Shown one piece after another: positions 47,975 to 57,361 of a stretch of DNA of 64,000 bases. Origin of the DNA: Flavobacterium hibernum (lineage in GTDB: Bacteria > Bacteroidota > Bacteroidia > Flavobacteriales > Flavobacteriaceae); contig NZ_JPRK01000004.1 in NCBI RefSeq assembly GCF_000832125.1, forward strand, positions 124,001 to 188,000, in the 5' to 3' direction. A program made the position numbers and the translations under genes. Position 1 is the stretch's first letter; every line of letters begins with the position of its first letter. The notes under the pieces were generated by a model that searched no databases, had not been told where the DNA came from, and saw only the letters and a list, made by a program, of their open reading frames with translations.

Positions 47975-48764
47975 AAAGCTAATAAGTATTTCATATACCC
48001 TTTATGGTAAGAATTTTGAATATTACTTACCAATTGTGAAACAGTTTGAATTATTTACTGAGTACTTTAACAAAGTGTTGAATTCTGAATATGAATTTAA
48101 TATGGTAGTTTACATTGATAATTCTGTAGATTTAAGTTATTTTAAAGATCTGCCTATCCAGTTCATTATAAATGCGGATCACGTTTTATTATCGGATGTT
48201 CCTCCAAAAATGTGGAGATTTTATAATATCTTTTTTACTAAAGCTGATGTATATTTATTTCGTGATTCAGATTCAGTCATTTCAAAAAGAGAATTATCAT
48301 TATTAAAAATCTGGTTTGATTCAGAGTATGATTATAATGTAATTCGAGATACAAGATTACATCTATATCCTATTATGGCTGGAACATTTTCTGTTAAACA
48401 AAGCGGTATAGAATTAATGAAAAATGTTTTAAGCGAGAATCCTTGTTTAGTTAAAAACAGGAAACATTTTTATGACCAGATTTATCTTGCAGAAATTCTG
48501 TATCCAAAAATAATATCAAACCTTTTGGTGTTTTCGAATTTTTTGGTTTTTGAGAATGAACATTATATTAAAACAGATTATCGTACTAAAGATTTTATAG
48601 GCGGATATTATTTAAATAATGAATTAGAAACACATTGGCACGATTTTAAGTTTATTGAAAATTTTCCATTAAAAAGCCTTAAGATGTCAAATTACAGTAC
48701 AAGATTGATTCTGGGGTACATAAGTTACATTTTGCTAAAAAAGAGAATTTCATTTTTTAAATAA
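47967..48764 (+). CDS. Putative glycosyltransferase-like protein with DSD motif (family not recognised)
   Basis: I do not recognise this 265-residue protein with certainty. ADVYLFRDSDSVISKREL (Asp100 and Asp102) looks like the metal-binding DXD of GT-A enzymes. RDTRLHLYPIMAGTFSVK after it resembles a group of uncharacterised proteins in polysaccharide loci. The overlap of its start with the previous stop (8 bases) and a nearby GT suggest a transferase for the same repeat unit. Segments GKNFEYYLPIVKQFELFTEY near the start and a basic C-terminus (LLKKRISFFK) are visible. Membrane anchoring is not obvious. Confidence 0.6.
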   Translation: MHKKLISISYTLYGKNFEYYLPIVKQFELFTEYFNKVLNSEYEFNMVVYIDNSVDLSYFKDLPIQFIINADHVLLSDVPPKMWRFYNIFFTKADVYLFRDSDSVISKRELSLLKIWFDSEYDYNVIRDTRLHLYPIMAGTFSVKQSGIELMKNVLSENPCLVKNRKHFYDQIYLAEILYPKIISNLLVFSNFLVFENEHYIKTDYRTKDFIGGYYLNNELETHWHDFKFIENFPLKSLKMSNYSTRLILGYISYILLKKRISFFK

Positions 48765-48803
48765 TTTACAAAATATCTTAATAATTTATAAAGCGGTCAT
48801 TTA

Positions 48804-49577
48804 ATGAATAATGCTAATATTTGTATACTCATCCTTTCTACAAAGGCAGAGAGTTATAGAGGTTTTATAACTTCAATTGAAAATAGCTGGTATAAAGAAG
48901 CAGTTAATAAAGGTTTTAAAGTTTTCTTTTATAGTGGAGGACATTCTGAAAACTGTGTTTACAGTCATAATGAAATTAGAGTTACAGAAGCTGATTCGAT
49001 TGAAAATTGCTACAGAAAATTTGTTAGCGCAAAAAATGTTTTATTAGATAATTATCCAGATGTTGAACTGATATACAGAACTAATCTTTCCTCTTATATT
49101 GATATTTCTAATTTTAGTAAATATATCAATAAATGCTCTTTTGATAATGATTCCTATCATGGTGTACAAGGCAAAGCAAATTTATGGAGTGAGATTTTTT
49201 TTAAAAATAAATATCTTCACTTATTATTAAAATATTTGCATCTAGGACCTAAAGTTAGTTTTTTTAGTGGAGCAGGTTTTTTTATAGGGACAAAATTGTG
49301 TAACACTCTTTCTTTAGATGATTCTAAGAATTATTTAATTGATGATGTTGAGATTGGCAGACAGATTACAAAATTTAAAGCACATAACGTTAAATATGAG
49401 AGGATTTACGTAACAGACTCTTATGTTAAAATAAAAAAGAAAGACTTAGATGTTTTGGTTAACGATTTTATGCTTTTTCATTATAAGTTTAAAACTTCAG
49501 ATCGGAATGCTGATATTGATAATGTTGCAAAATTTTCTAGTTTAGATTTTAGAAGTAACTTATTGACGACCTCTTAA
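48804..49577 (+). CDS. Putative glycosyltransferase, fringe/GT31-like (family uncertain)
   Basis: The 257-residue protein begins NANICILILSTKAESYRGFI, SIENSWYKEAVNKGFKVFFY, a nucleotide-sugar-type fold with a SxxxSW pattern. VELIYRTNLSSYIDISNFSK may replace the usual DXD. VSFFSGAGFFIGTKL followed by DDVEIGRQITK (Asp180, Asp181) resembles the ‘G-G-a-G-Y’ and ‘E/D-D-V-x-x-G’ motifs of fringe and beta-1,3-galactosyltransferases (GT31). No animal-type stem or signal peptide is seen. Likely a sugar transferase of the repeat unit; the donor is unknown. Confidence 0.6.
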   Translation: MNNANICILILSTKAESYRGFITSIENSWYKEAVNKGFKVFFYSGGHSENCVYSHNEIRVTEADSIENCYRKFVSAKNVLLDNYPDVELIYRTNLSSYIDISNFSKYINKCSFDNDSYHGVQGKANLWSEIFFKNKYLHLLLKYLHLGPKVSFFSGAGFFIGTKLCNTLSLDDSKNYLIDDVEIGRQITKFKAHNVKYERIYVTDSYVKIKKKDLDVLVNDFMLFHYKFKTSDRNADIDNVAKFSSLDFRSNLLTTS

Positions 49578-49594
49578 TTATTAAAAAAAAGATA

Positions 49595-50338
49595 TTGAAA
49601 ATTTCATTAATTACAGTTTGCTATAATAGTGCAGAGACTATCGAAAAAACAATTGTTTCAGTAGCTAGTCAAACTTATGAAAATATTGAATATATAATTA
49701 TTGATGGTAATTCTAAAGATAATACTTTAGAAATTATTCAAAAATATAACAATCAAATTTCAAAATGGATTTCTGAACCAGATAAAGGACTTTACGATGC
49801 CATGAATAAAGGAGTCAATTTGGCAACGGGAGACTTAATTGGTATACTTAATTCTGATGATACTTTTGATTCAGATTCTGTAATTGAAAAAATTGCTAAT
49901 TTTCACAAAGAAAATAATATTGATGCGTCTGTCGGGAACATCATTCAGCATAGAGCTGATGGTAAAATCGTAAGGGTATATACTTCTAAATACTGGAATT
50001 CAGAAAAACTTAGAATTGGATTTATGCCGCCACATCCTTCCATTTTTTTTAAAAGAGAGCTTTTTAATGAATACGGGGGCTATAATTTAGGCTTCAAAAT
50101 AGGAGCTGATTATGAGTTAATAACACGTTTCTTTTTGAAAAACAAAATTGTTTGGAAATATTCAGGTATAACCACTACAGCAATGTTAGTAGGAGGACTG
50201 AGTAGTTCGGGAGCTTCTTCTTATAAATTGATTACAAAGGAAATTCAAAAAGCTCTTTCAATGAATGGAATTGATTTTTCGCCATTAAAAATAAAAATGC
50301 GTTTCCTGTGGAAAATAATAGGATTCTTGAGAAAATGA
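49595..50338 (+). CDS. Family 2 glycosyltransferase
   Basis: The 247-residue GT-A protein has KISLITVCYNSAETIEKTIV, YIIIDGNSKDNTLEII, SEPDKGLYDAMNKGVNLATG and the metal motif LNSDDTFDSD. It resembles WcaA/WcaE-type transferases and the enzyme at 45954, from which it is diverged. The TTG at 49595 is the start that retains the first strand; no ATG lies before it in frame. The stop codon overlaps the ATG of the next gene (ATGA). Confidence 0.88.
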   Translation: MKISLITVCYNSAETIEKTIVSVASQTYENIEYIIIDGNSKDNTLEIIQKYNNQISKWISEPDKGLYDAMNKGVNLATGDLIGILNSDDTFDSDSVIEKIANFHKENNIDASVGNIIQHRADGKIVRVYTSKYWNSEKLRIGFMPPHPSIFFKRELFNEYGGYNLGFKIGADYELITRFFLKNKIVWKYSGITTTAMLVGGLSSSGASSYKLITKEIQKALSMNGIDFSPLKIKMRFLWKIIGFLRK

Positions 50339-51228
50339 AAGTAACAATAACTGGAGCATCTGGTTTTGTTGGCCAGAATCTAATTAATTATCTTAAATCA
50401 CATAAGGTAAATACCTTAAGTGTTAGATATATTTTTAATCAAAAATTGGAGATTAAAAGTGATTGTCTTATTCATCTTGCAGGAAAAGCTCATGATTTAA
50501 AGAAAGTTTCTAAGCCTAATGATTATTATGAAGGTAATTATGAATTAACAAGACAATTATTTGATTCTTTTCTAGATTCTGAAGCTTCTGTTTTTATTTT
50601 TATGAGTACGGTTAAAGCAGCGGCGGATAAAGTAGAAGGTGTTTTAATCGAAGAAACAACTTCACATCCAAAAACACATTATGGAATTTCAAAACGTCAA
50701 GCGGAAGAATATATTTTATCTAAAAACCTGCCGAAAGGTAAAAGAGTTTATGTTCTTAGACCTTGCATGATCCACGGACCAGGAAACAAAGGTAATCTTA
50801 ATTTATTGTATCAATTAGTTGCTAAGGGAATTCCCTGGCCATTAGGAGCTTTTGAAAATCAAAGATCATTCTTGAGCATTGAGAATTTATGTTTTGTTAT
50901 AAAAGAATTATTGGAAAATGATTCTATACCTTCAGGAATTTATCAAGTATCAGATAATCAAACAATATCAACTAATCAATTGATAAAATATTTAGGAGAA
51001 ACTTTAGAAAAAAAGAATAGGATAATTTACCTTTCACAAGGTATTATACATTTTATTTCAAGATTAGGAGATAAGCTAAATTTACCCTTAAATACGGAAC
51101 GTTTGGAAAAATTAACTGAAAGTTACATTGTGAGTAATGAAAAGATTGTAAAAGCAATTGGGAAATCATTACCAGTATCAGTAGAAGCAGGCTTGAAAAG
51201 AACATTTGCATCATTTAAAAAAAAATAA
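50335..51228 (+). CDS. NAD-dependent epimerase/reductase, WbpV-like 4-keto reductase
   Basis: The 297-residue SDR starts MKVTITGASGFVGQNLINYL at 50335. The frame extends to 50308 inside the preceding gene, but only this ATG gives a proper nucleotide-binding start. Tyr116 and Lys120 in THYGISKRQAEEYIL are catalytic. VLRPCMIHGPGNKGNL and a short C-terminal part are typical of the WbpV/WreQ group, which reduce UDP-4-keto-6-deoxy-GlcNAc to UDP-QuiNAc (or its epimer). A matching 4,6-dehydratase (58331) and a WecA-type initiating transferase (53350) are nearby. The product is inferred. Confidence 0.78.
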   Translation: MKVTITGASGFVGQNLINYLKSHKVNTLSVRYIFNQKLEIKSDCLIHLAGKAHDLKKVSKPNDYYEGNYELTRQLFDSFLDSEASVFIFMSTVKAAADKVEGVLIEETTSHPKTHYGISKRQAEEYILSKNLPKGKRVYVLRPCMIHGPGNKGNLNLLYQLVAKGIPWPLGAFENQRSFLSIENLCFVIKELLENDSIPSGIYQVSDNQTISTNQLIKYLGETLEKKNRIIYLSQGIIHFISRLGDKLNLPLNTERLEKLTESYIVSNEKIVKAIGKSLPVSVEAGLKRTFASFKKK

Positions 51229-51243
51229 AAAAAATTATAGAAA

Positions 51244-52362
51244 ATGAAAATTGCACTTATAACAGGAATTACAGGACAAGATGGTTCATACCTGGCAGAA
51301 TTATTATTAGAAAAAGGTTATATGGTTCATGGTGTTAAAAGAAGAGCTTCTTCTTTTAATACGCAGCGTATTGATCATATCTATCAGGATCAACATCAAG
51401 CCCATGTAAATTTTACTTTACACTATGGAGATTTAACAGATTCGACAAATATTATTCGAATTATTCAAGAGGTACAGCCTGATGAAATCTATAATTTAGG
51501 TGCGATGAGTCATGTAAAGGTTTCTTTTGATTCGCCGGAATATGTAGCTAATGTTGATGGTATTGGTACATTAAGAATTTTAGAAGCAGTACGTATTTTA
51601 GGATTAGAAAAGAAAACGCGTATATATCAGGCATCAACATCTGAATTGTATGGTGGTTTGGCCGAGAATAAAAACGAAAAAGGATTTTATGATGAGCATT
51701 CACCTTTTTATCCACGTTCACCTTATGGAGCTGCAAAAATTTATGGTTTCTGGATTACAAAAAATTATCGTGAAGCTTATAATATGTTTGCATGTAATGG
51801 AATTTTGTTTAATCACGAATCTCCACGTCGTGGAGAAACTTTTGTAACTCGTAAAATAACGATGGCTACCGCTGCAATTGCTTTAGGAGAACAAGATTGC
51901 CTTTATTTAGGGAATTTAGAAGCTCAACGTGATTGGGGACATGCAAAAGATTATGTAGAAGCAATGTGGCGTATTCTACAACAGGAAGTTCCAGAAGATT
52001 ATATTATTGCAATGGGAGAAACTACCTATGTACGTGATTTTGTAAAAATGTCGTTTTCAGAAGTAGGTATAGATATTGAATTTAGAGGTGAAGGAGTAGA
52101 TGAAAAAGGATATGTAGCTTCTTGTAGTAATCCTGATTATCAACTTGAGTTAGGAAAACAAATTATAGCTGTTGATCCACAATATTTCCGTCCTACTGAA
52201 GTCGATTTGCTTATTGGGGATCCTACTAAATCGAAAACTCAATTAGGTTGGGTACCTAAATACGATTTGGCTGGATTGGTAAAAGAAATGATGGCATCTG
52301 ATATACTGTATGTTAAAAAAGAAAAGATGTTAAAAGAGGTAAGATCATCGATTAATTATTAA
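51244..52362 (+). CDS. gmd: GDP-mannose 4,6-dehydratase
   Basis: Gmd converts GDP-mannose to GDP-4-keto-6-deoxymannose. The 372-residue protein has [49 protein letters not shown] and [20 protein letters not shown] with the catalytic Tyr and Lys. [20 protein letters not shown] is also diagnostic. It is followed 46 bases later by fcl, so together they make GDP-L-fucose. ManC at 37013 would supply GDP-mannose. Confidence 0.97.
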   Translation: MKIALITGITGQDGSYLAELLLEKGYMVHGVKRRASSFNTQRIDHIYQDQHQAHVNFTLHYGDLTDSTNIIRIIQEVQPDEIYNLGAMSHVKVSFDSPEYVANVDGIGTLRILEAVRILGLEKKTRIYQASTSELYGGLAENKNEKGFYDEHSPFYPRSPYGAAKIYGFWITKNYREAYNMFACNGILFNHESPRRGETFVTRKITMATAAIALGEQDCLYLGNLEAQRDWGHAKDYVEAMWRILQQEVPEDYIIAMGETTYVRDFVKMSFSEVGIDIEFRGEGVDEKGYVASCSNPDYQLELGKQIIAVDPQYFRPTEVDLLIGDPTKSKTQLGWVPKYDLAGLVKEMMASDILYVKKEKMLKEVRSSINY

Positions 52363-52408
52363 TTGAGAAAAACAAAATAATTTTATTCTTGAATTAGAAA
52401 TTAGCACT

Positions 52409-53341
52409 ATGAATTTAGAAGATAAAATATACATAGCTGGACACCGCGGAATGGTGGGTTCGGCTATTTTACGCCAATTAAAAGCTGAAGGTTATACAAA
52501 ATTTATACTAAAAACTTCTTCAGAGCTGGATTTAAGAAATCAACAAGCTGTTGCTGACTTTTTTCAAAAAGAAAAGCCAGATTATGTTTTTTTAGCAGCG
52601 GCAAAAGTAGGAGGTATCATTGCTAATAATACCTACAGAGGTGATTTTATATATGAAAATTTGATGATACAAAATAATGTTATTCATCAATCTTATCTGA
52701 ATAATGTAAAGAAATTAATGTTTCTGGGATCATCTTGTATTTATCCAAAAATGGCTCCACAGCCATTAAAAGAAGAATATATGCTTACTGGAGAATTAGA
52801 ACCTACAAATGAACCATACGCCATTGCTAAAATCGCAGGTATTAAAATGTGTGATGCTTATAGAGATCAGTTTGGTTGTAATTTTATTTCGGTTATGCCT
52901 ACAAATTTGTACGGACCAAATGATAATTATGATTTAAAGAATTCTCATGTATTGCCAGCTATGTTGCGAAAATTTATTACGGCTAAACGTAATGGTGATA
53001 CTTCTGTGACTATTTGGGGAACAGGAAGCCCAAAAAGAGAGTTTTTACATGCCAATGATCTTGCTGAAGCTTGCGTATTTTTAATGGAAAATTATAATGA
53101 TTCAGGATTAGTTAATATTGGAGTTGGAGAGGATATTTCAATTTTAGATTTAGCAGTTTTAGTTAAAAAAATTGTTGATTTTAAAGGGGAAATTTTAACA
53201 GATACAAGTAAGCCAGACGGTACTCCTCGTAAATTAATGGATGTGTCTAAATTAAACGGTCTTGGTTGGAAGGCTAAAACTAGTTTAGAACAGGGTATTC
53301 AGAAAGTCTTCAACGAAATAAAAGATTCTAATTGGGAATAA
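52409..53341 (+). CDS. fcl: GDP-L-fucose synthase
   Basis: Fcl (WcaG) epimerises and reduces the gmd product to GDP-L-fucose. The 310-residue protein has YIAGHRGMVGSAILRQLKAE, AAAKVGGIIANNTYRGDFIY, FLGSSCIYPKMAPQPLKEEY (Ser and Cys of the active site) and EPYAIAKIAGIKMCDAYRDQ with catalytic Tyr and Lys. It stands nine bases before the WecA-like gene. Confidence 0.97.
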   Translation: MNLEDKIYIAGHRGMVGSAILRQLKAEGYTKFILKTSSELDLRNQQAVADFFQKEKPDYVFLAAAKVGGIIANNTYRGDFIYENLMIQNNVIHQSYLNNVKKLMFLGSSCIYPKMAPQPLKEEYMLTGELEPTNEPYAIAKIAGIKMCDAYRDQFGCNFISVMPTNLYGPNDNYDLKNSHVLPAMLRKFITAKRNGDTSVTIWGTGSPKREFLHANDLAEACVFLMENYNDSGLVNIGVGEDISILDLAVLVKKIVDFKGEILTDTSKPDGTPRKLMDVSKLNGLGWKAKTSLEQGIQKVFNEIKDSNWE

Positions 53342-53349
53342 TTTCATAA

Positions 53350-54300
53350 ATGGAATATACAATACTCGGATTTATTTTAATGATTATAATGCTGCTTTAT
53401 TTTAAAGTAGCAGATCGTTTTAATATTATTGACAAGCCTAATCAGAGAAGTTCACATACTGAAATAACATTAAGAGGTGGTGGAATTATCTTTTGGTTTT
53501 CAGCTTTATTATATTTTGCACAACATATTCAAAACAACTATTTTTTCTTTACAGGAATAACTTTAGTTAGCTTAGTTAGTTTTTGGGACGATATCCAAAG
53601 TCTCTCCAATAAAATTAGAATAGGTATTCACTTTCTTTCTATTACCTTGATTTTTTATGACTTAGGTTTGTTTACTGTAGTTCCTGTTTGGGGAGTTATA
53701 ATAGCTTACATCTTAGCTATCGGACTTATAAATGCTTATAATTTCATGGATGGAATTAATGGAATTACGGGGTTGTATACGTTAGTTGTAATGGGGAGTT
53801 TATTATATGTGAATGCAACAATTCAGCTTTTCGTAGATACTAGTTTTATAAAATATGCAATGATTGCAAGTTTAGTTTTTTTATTTTTTAATTATAGAAA
53901 AAAAGCCAAATGCTTTGCCGGTGATGTTGGTAGTATTGCAATTGCATTTTGGATAATTTACTTTATTCTAAAACTTATTCTAATTACAAATTCTCTAGTT
54001 TGGCTTCTGTTTTTAGCCATTTATGGAGTCGATACTGTATGTACAATCATTCATCGTTTATATTTAAAACAAAATATTTTCGAAGCACACAGATTGCATT
54101 TATATCAGGTTTTAAGTAACGAGTATAAAATTGATCATAGGCTAGTTTCAGTGTTTTATGCAATTGCACAAACATTAATTTCCATTATAGTTATTTCGAT
54201 ATATCAAAAAGTAGCAGATACAACATTGTTCACAATTGTTATTGCGCCTTTACTTATTGTCTATAGTTTAAAATTTTATTTGTTGAAAAAAAAAACTTAA
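53350..54300 (+). CDS. WecA/WbpL-type undecaprenyl-phosphate phosphoglycosyl transferase
   Basis: This 316-residue polytopic protein (10-11 membrane segments) is of the GlcNAc-1-P/MraY family: KPNQRSSHTEITLRGGGIIF, SFWDDIQSLSNKIRI with the Mg-binding Asp pair, NAYNFMDGINGITGLYTLVV and CFAGDVGSIAIAFW are its signature loops. The size and RGGG near the start fit the WbpL subgroup, which transfers a UDP-FucNAc/QuiNAc-type sugar phosphate to undecaprenyl phosphate. It would start repeat-unit assembly. It follows the fcl gene by nine bases. Confidence 0.9.
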   Translation: MEYTILGFILMIIMLLYFKVADRFNIIDKPNQRSSHTEITLRGGGIIFWFSALLYFAQHIQNNYFFFTGITLVSLVSFWDDIQSLSNKIRIGIHFLSITLIFYDLGLFTVVPVWGVIIAYILAIGLINAYNFMDGINGITGLYTLVVMGSLLYVNATIQLFVDTSFIKYAMIASLVFLFFNYRKKAKCFAGDVGSIAIAFWIIYFILKLILITNSLVWLLFLAIYGVDTVCTIIHRLYLKQNIFEAHRLHLYQVLSNEYKIDHRLVSVFYAIAQTLISIIVISIYQKVADTTLFTIVIAPLLIVYSLKFYLLKKKT

Positions 54301-54304
54301 AAGT

Positions 54305-54733
54305 ATGATTCCTAAAGTCATTCAGGGAGGAAATTTCTCTGATCATCGGGGGACTATTTCGTATGTAAATGATTTTAGTTTTAAGGATATTGAAAGATTT
54401 TACATCATTAGTAATTCTGACGAAAATCCAATCCGCGCTTGGCAGGGACATAAATTAGATGCGAAAAATTTTTATTGTTTAAGTGGTTCTTTCAAAATTC
54501 ATTTTGTGAAAATAGATAATTGGAAAAAACCATCGAAAGATTTAAAAATAGAAACCATTTTTGTTTCTGCGTCAGAAAGTAAGATTGTCCATATTCCTAT
54601 GGGATATGCGAATGCAATTCAATCATTAGAAAAAGACTCTAAATTAATTTCATTTTCGACGTTGCCACTTGCAAATGTTAGTGAAGATGATGTTCGATAT
54701 GATTCGAATTATTGGGAGATTAATGGATTCTAA
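54305..54733 (+). CDS. WxcM-like/cupin sugar isomerase-type protein
   Basis: The 142-residue protein has a double-stranded beta-helix (cupin) fold: GGNFSDHRGTISYVNDFS, IRAWQGHKLDAKNFYCLSGS, HIPMGYANAIQSLEKDSKLI. It is similar in length to RmlC-like and sugar 3,4-ketoisomerase (FdtA) proteins, but the catalytic His pair of RmlC is not clear. It may isomerise a 4-keto sugar before amination by the DegT enzyme, whose gene it overlaps by 11 bases. Other assignments, such as an RmlC-like protein of unknown substrate, cannot be excluded. Confidence 0.72.
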   Translation: MIPKVIQGGNFSDHRGTISYVNDFSFKDIERFYIISNSDENPIRAWQGHKLDAKNFYCLSGSFKIHFVKIDNWKKPSKDLKIETIFVSASESKIVHIPMGYANAIQSLEKDSKLISFSTLPLANVSEDDVRYDSNYWEINGF

Positions 54734-55865
54734 AAGAATTTTTTTGTCATTAGCCGAGCAAAGTGGTTTTGAGAGACAATACGTTCAAAAAGCACTAGAT
54801 TCCAGTTGGATTACTTCTGGAGGTCCAAATGTTGATAATTTCGAAAAGGAATTAGAAAACTATATTAAAGAGGGTTCATTTGTTACAGCTTTGAATTCTG
54901 GTACATCTGCCATTCATTTAGCATTAATTTTATTAGAGGTTAAGGTTGGTGATGAGGTGATTTGCCAAAGTATGACATTTTCGGCTTCGGCTAATCCAAT
55001 TTTATATCAAGGGGCTACTCCGATTTTTATTGATAGTGAATTAGATACTTGGAATATTTGTCCTGAAAATTTAGAGATCGCAATTAAGGAAAGAATTAAA
55101 GGAGGAAAAAAACCGAAAGCAATTATAGCGGTTCATCTTTATGGAAGCCCATACAAAGTTGATGAAATTCAGGCTATCGCTGATCGATACGGTATTCCAG
55201 TCATAGAGGATAGTGCAGAGGCATTAGGAAGTTCTTACAAAGGGAAAAAGTGTGGGACTTTTGGAGATTTTGGAATTTTATCCTTTAACGGAAATAAGAT
55301 TATAACCACTTCAAGCGGAGGAGCATTAGTTGCAAATTCACAACATATAAAAGAAAAGGCACTTTTTTTTGCAACACAATCGAAAGATGAGGGGGCACAT
55401 TATCAACATAGTCAAGTTGGGTATAATTTTCGAATGAGTAATATTTGTGCTGGTGTTGGACTTGGACAAATGAAGATTCTCGAACAGAATATAAAATCAA
55501 GAAGAAGTATTAATAATTTTTATAGAGAAATTTTTCATGATCTAAAGGGAGTAACGCTTTTTGAAATTGTCAATCAAGATTATTTCTCGAATTATTGGTT
55601 AAGTGCAATTTTGATTGAGCCAAATAAGATAACAAATAAAAATAGAGAAAGTTTAAGACTGGCTTTTGAAAATGCTAATATAGAAAGTCGTCTACTTTGG
55701 AAGCCAATGCACTTACAACCTCTATTCGAAAAATATCCTTATTACGGCAAAAATGTTGCAGAGGAGTTATTCGAAAAAGGATTGTGCCTTCCGTCAGGAT
55801 CGAATATAACAATGGAGAATAAAAATAGAATCAAAGAAGTAATTAATACTTTTTTTAATAATTAA
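54723..55865 (+). CDS. DegT/DnrJ/EryC1/StrS-family PLP aminotransferase for nucleotide sugars
   Basis: The 380-residue protein has the family's SSWITSGGPNVDNFEKELEN, NSGTSAIHLALILLEVKVGD, PVIEDSAEALGSSYKGKKCG and the PLP lysine Lys192 in LSFNGNKIITTSSGGALV. The frame is open from 54669, but the first ATG that gives a family-like start is at 54723. It overlaps the cupin gene, suggesting coupling. It should aminate a keto-sugar nucleotide at C-3 or C-4; which one is not clear. An acetyltransferase for the product could be the enzyme at 44153. Confidence 0.88.
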   Translation: MDSKRIFLSLAEQSGFERQYVQKALDSSWITSGGPNVDNFEKELENYIKEGSFVTALNSGTSAIHLALILLEVKVGDEVICQSMTFSASANPILYQGATPIFIDSELDTWNICPENLEIAIKERIKGGKKPKAIIAVHLYGSPYKVDEIQAIADRYGIPVIEDSAEALGSSYKGKKCGTFGDFGILSFNGNKIITTSSGGALVANSQHIKEKALFFATQSKDEGAHYQHSQVGYNFRMSNICAGVGLGQMKILEQNIKSRRSINNFYREIFHDLKGVTLFEIVNQDYFSNYWLSAILIEPNKITNKNRESLRLAFENANIESRLLWKPMHLQPLFEKYPYYGKNVAEELFEKGLCLPSGSNITMENKNRIKEVINTFFNN

Positions 55866-55882
55866 AGGAATACCATTTTAAC

Positions 55883-56431
55883 ATGAAGATTGAAGAAACA
55901 TTTATAAAAGATTTAGTTATTCTAGAACCAATTGTTTTTGGAGATGAAAGAGGTTACTTTTTTGAATCTTACAGTAAAACTAAATTTGAAGACTTAAATA
56001 TCAATATTGAATTTGTGCAGGATAATCAATCATTCTCTAAAAAAGGAACATTACGTGGTTTACATTATCAAAATCCTCCTTTTGCACAAACAAAATTGGT
56101 TCGTGTTTTAGAAGGAGAAATTATTGATGTAGCGGTAGATTTAAGAAAAGATTCTCCGACTTTCGGAAAGGCATTTAGTGTTCTGCTATCGGCAGAAAAT
56201 AAAAAACAATTACTAGTTCCTCAGGGATTTGCACATGGTTTTTCGGTTATTAGCGAGACTGCTTCTGTAATGTATAAATGTGATCAGTTTTATAATAAAG
56301 CTTCAGAGGGCGGAATTAAATATGATGATCCATCATTGAATATTGATTGGGGAATGGATTTGAAGAATGCAATAGTTTCTGAAAAAGATCAAATACTTCC
56401 TTTTATTGACAATTGTAATAGTTTGTTTTAA
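55883..56431 (+). CDS. rfbC: dTDP-4-dehydrorhamnose 3,5-epimerase
   Basis: RfbC (RmlC) is the cupin epimerase of the dTDP-L-rhamnose pathway. The 182-residue protein has PIVFGDERGYFFESYSKTKF, VQDNQSFSKKGTLRGLHYQN with the catalytic His and RGLHYQ, LVPQGFAHGFSVISE and the C-terminal SLNIDWGMDL. It precedes rfbD without a gap (the last base of the stop codon is the first of the rfbD ATG). Confidence 0.96.
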   Translation: MKIEETFIKDLVILEPIVFGDERGYFFESYSKTKFEDLNINIEFVQDNQSFSKKGTLRGLHYQNPPFAQTKLVRVLEGEIIDVAVDLRKDSPTFGKAFSVLLSAENKKQLLVPQGFAHGFSVISETASVMYKCDQFYNKASEGGIKYDDPSLNIDWGMDLKNAIVSEKDQILPFIDNCNSLF

Positions 56432-57276
56432 TGAAGAAGATACTTGTAACAGGAGCAAATGGACAGTTAGGATCTGAATTATCGACCTTATCGTCAAAAT
56501 ATACACAATACAATTGGGTCTTTGCGGATAGAACTCAAATTACATTAGATAATTTAGATATTCTAAAAATACAGTTAAACGAAATTAAACCTGATATAAT
56601 TCTAAATTCTGGTGCTTATACAGCAGTTGATAAAGCGGAAACTGAAAAGGAATTAGCTTTTACGATAAATCATCTGGCAATCGAGTTAATTGCAAAATAT
56701 GCATCAGAAAATAATGTTAAGTTAATTCACATTTCTACTGATTATGTTTTTGATGGAACTTCTTCGCTTGCTTTAACTGAAGAGGCAGAAACAAATCCGA
56801 TTAATATTTACGGAGCTAGTAAGAGAGCTGGGGAGATTGCGTGTTTACAACAAAATCCGGATTCAGTTATCATTAGAACGTCTTGGGTTTATAGTAAATT
56901 TGGAAATAATTTTGTAAAAACAATGCAGCGATTGATGCAGGAAAAAGAATCAATTAATGTTGTGAATGATCAAATAGGGTCACCAACTTATGCAGCTGAT
57001 CTTGCTCAGGCAATGATGGATATTATAGTATCTTCAAAATGGATTTCAGGTATTTATAATTATTCAAATGAAGGAGAAATAAGTTGGTATGAATTTGCGT
57101 TGACTATAAAAGACTTTGGGGGCTATAATTGTAATGTTGGGGGGATATCTTCAACTTCATATCCGACACCTGCTAGACGTCCCGAATTTTCATTGTTAGA
57201 CAAGAAAAAAATAAAAGAAGTTTATAATTTAGATGTTCCGAATTATAAAGAGAGTTTAAAGAAAATGTTTATTTAA
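56431..57276 (+). CDS. rfbD: dTDP-4-dehydrorhamnose reductase
   Basis: RfbD (RmlD) makes the final reduction to dTDP-L-rhamnose. The 281-residue protein has KKILVTGANGQLGSELSTLS, NSGAYTAVDKAETEKELAFT, HISTDYVFDGTSSLALTEEA and INIYGASKRAGEIACLQQNP with the YxxxK pair. The ATG overlaps the rfbC stop (TAATG). It is followed by an 85-base gap before rfbA. Confidence 0.96.
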   Translation: MKKILVTGANGQLGSELSTLSSKYTQYNWVFADRTQITLDNLDILKIQLNEIKPDIILNSGAYTAVDKAETEKELAFTINHLAIELIAKYASENNVKLIHISTDYVFDGTSSLALTEEAETNPINIYGASKRAGEIACLQQNPDSVIIRTSWVYSKFGNNFVKTMQRLMQEKESINVVNDQIGSPTYAADLAQAMMDIIVSSKWISGIYNYSNEGEISWYEFALTIKDFGGYNCNVGGISSTSYPTPARRPEFSLLDKKKIKEVYNLDVPNYKESLKKMFI

Positions 57277-57361
57277 AGAAAGGAGATTTTAAGATTTTAT
57301 TTTAGTATTTCAATGATAAGAAATCTAAAATGTAATATCTAAAAATGTAATAACAAAGTAT

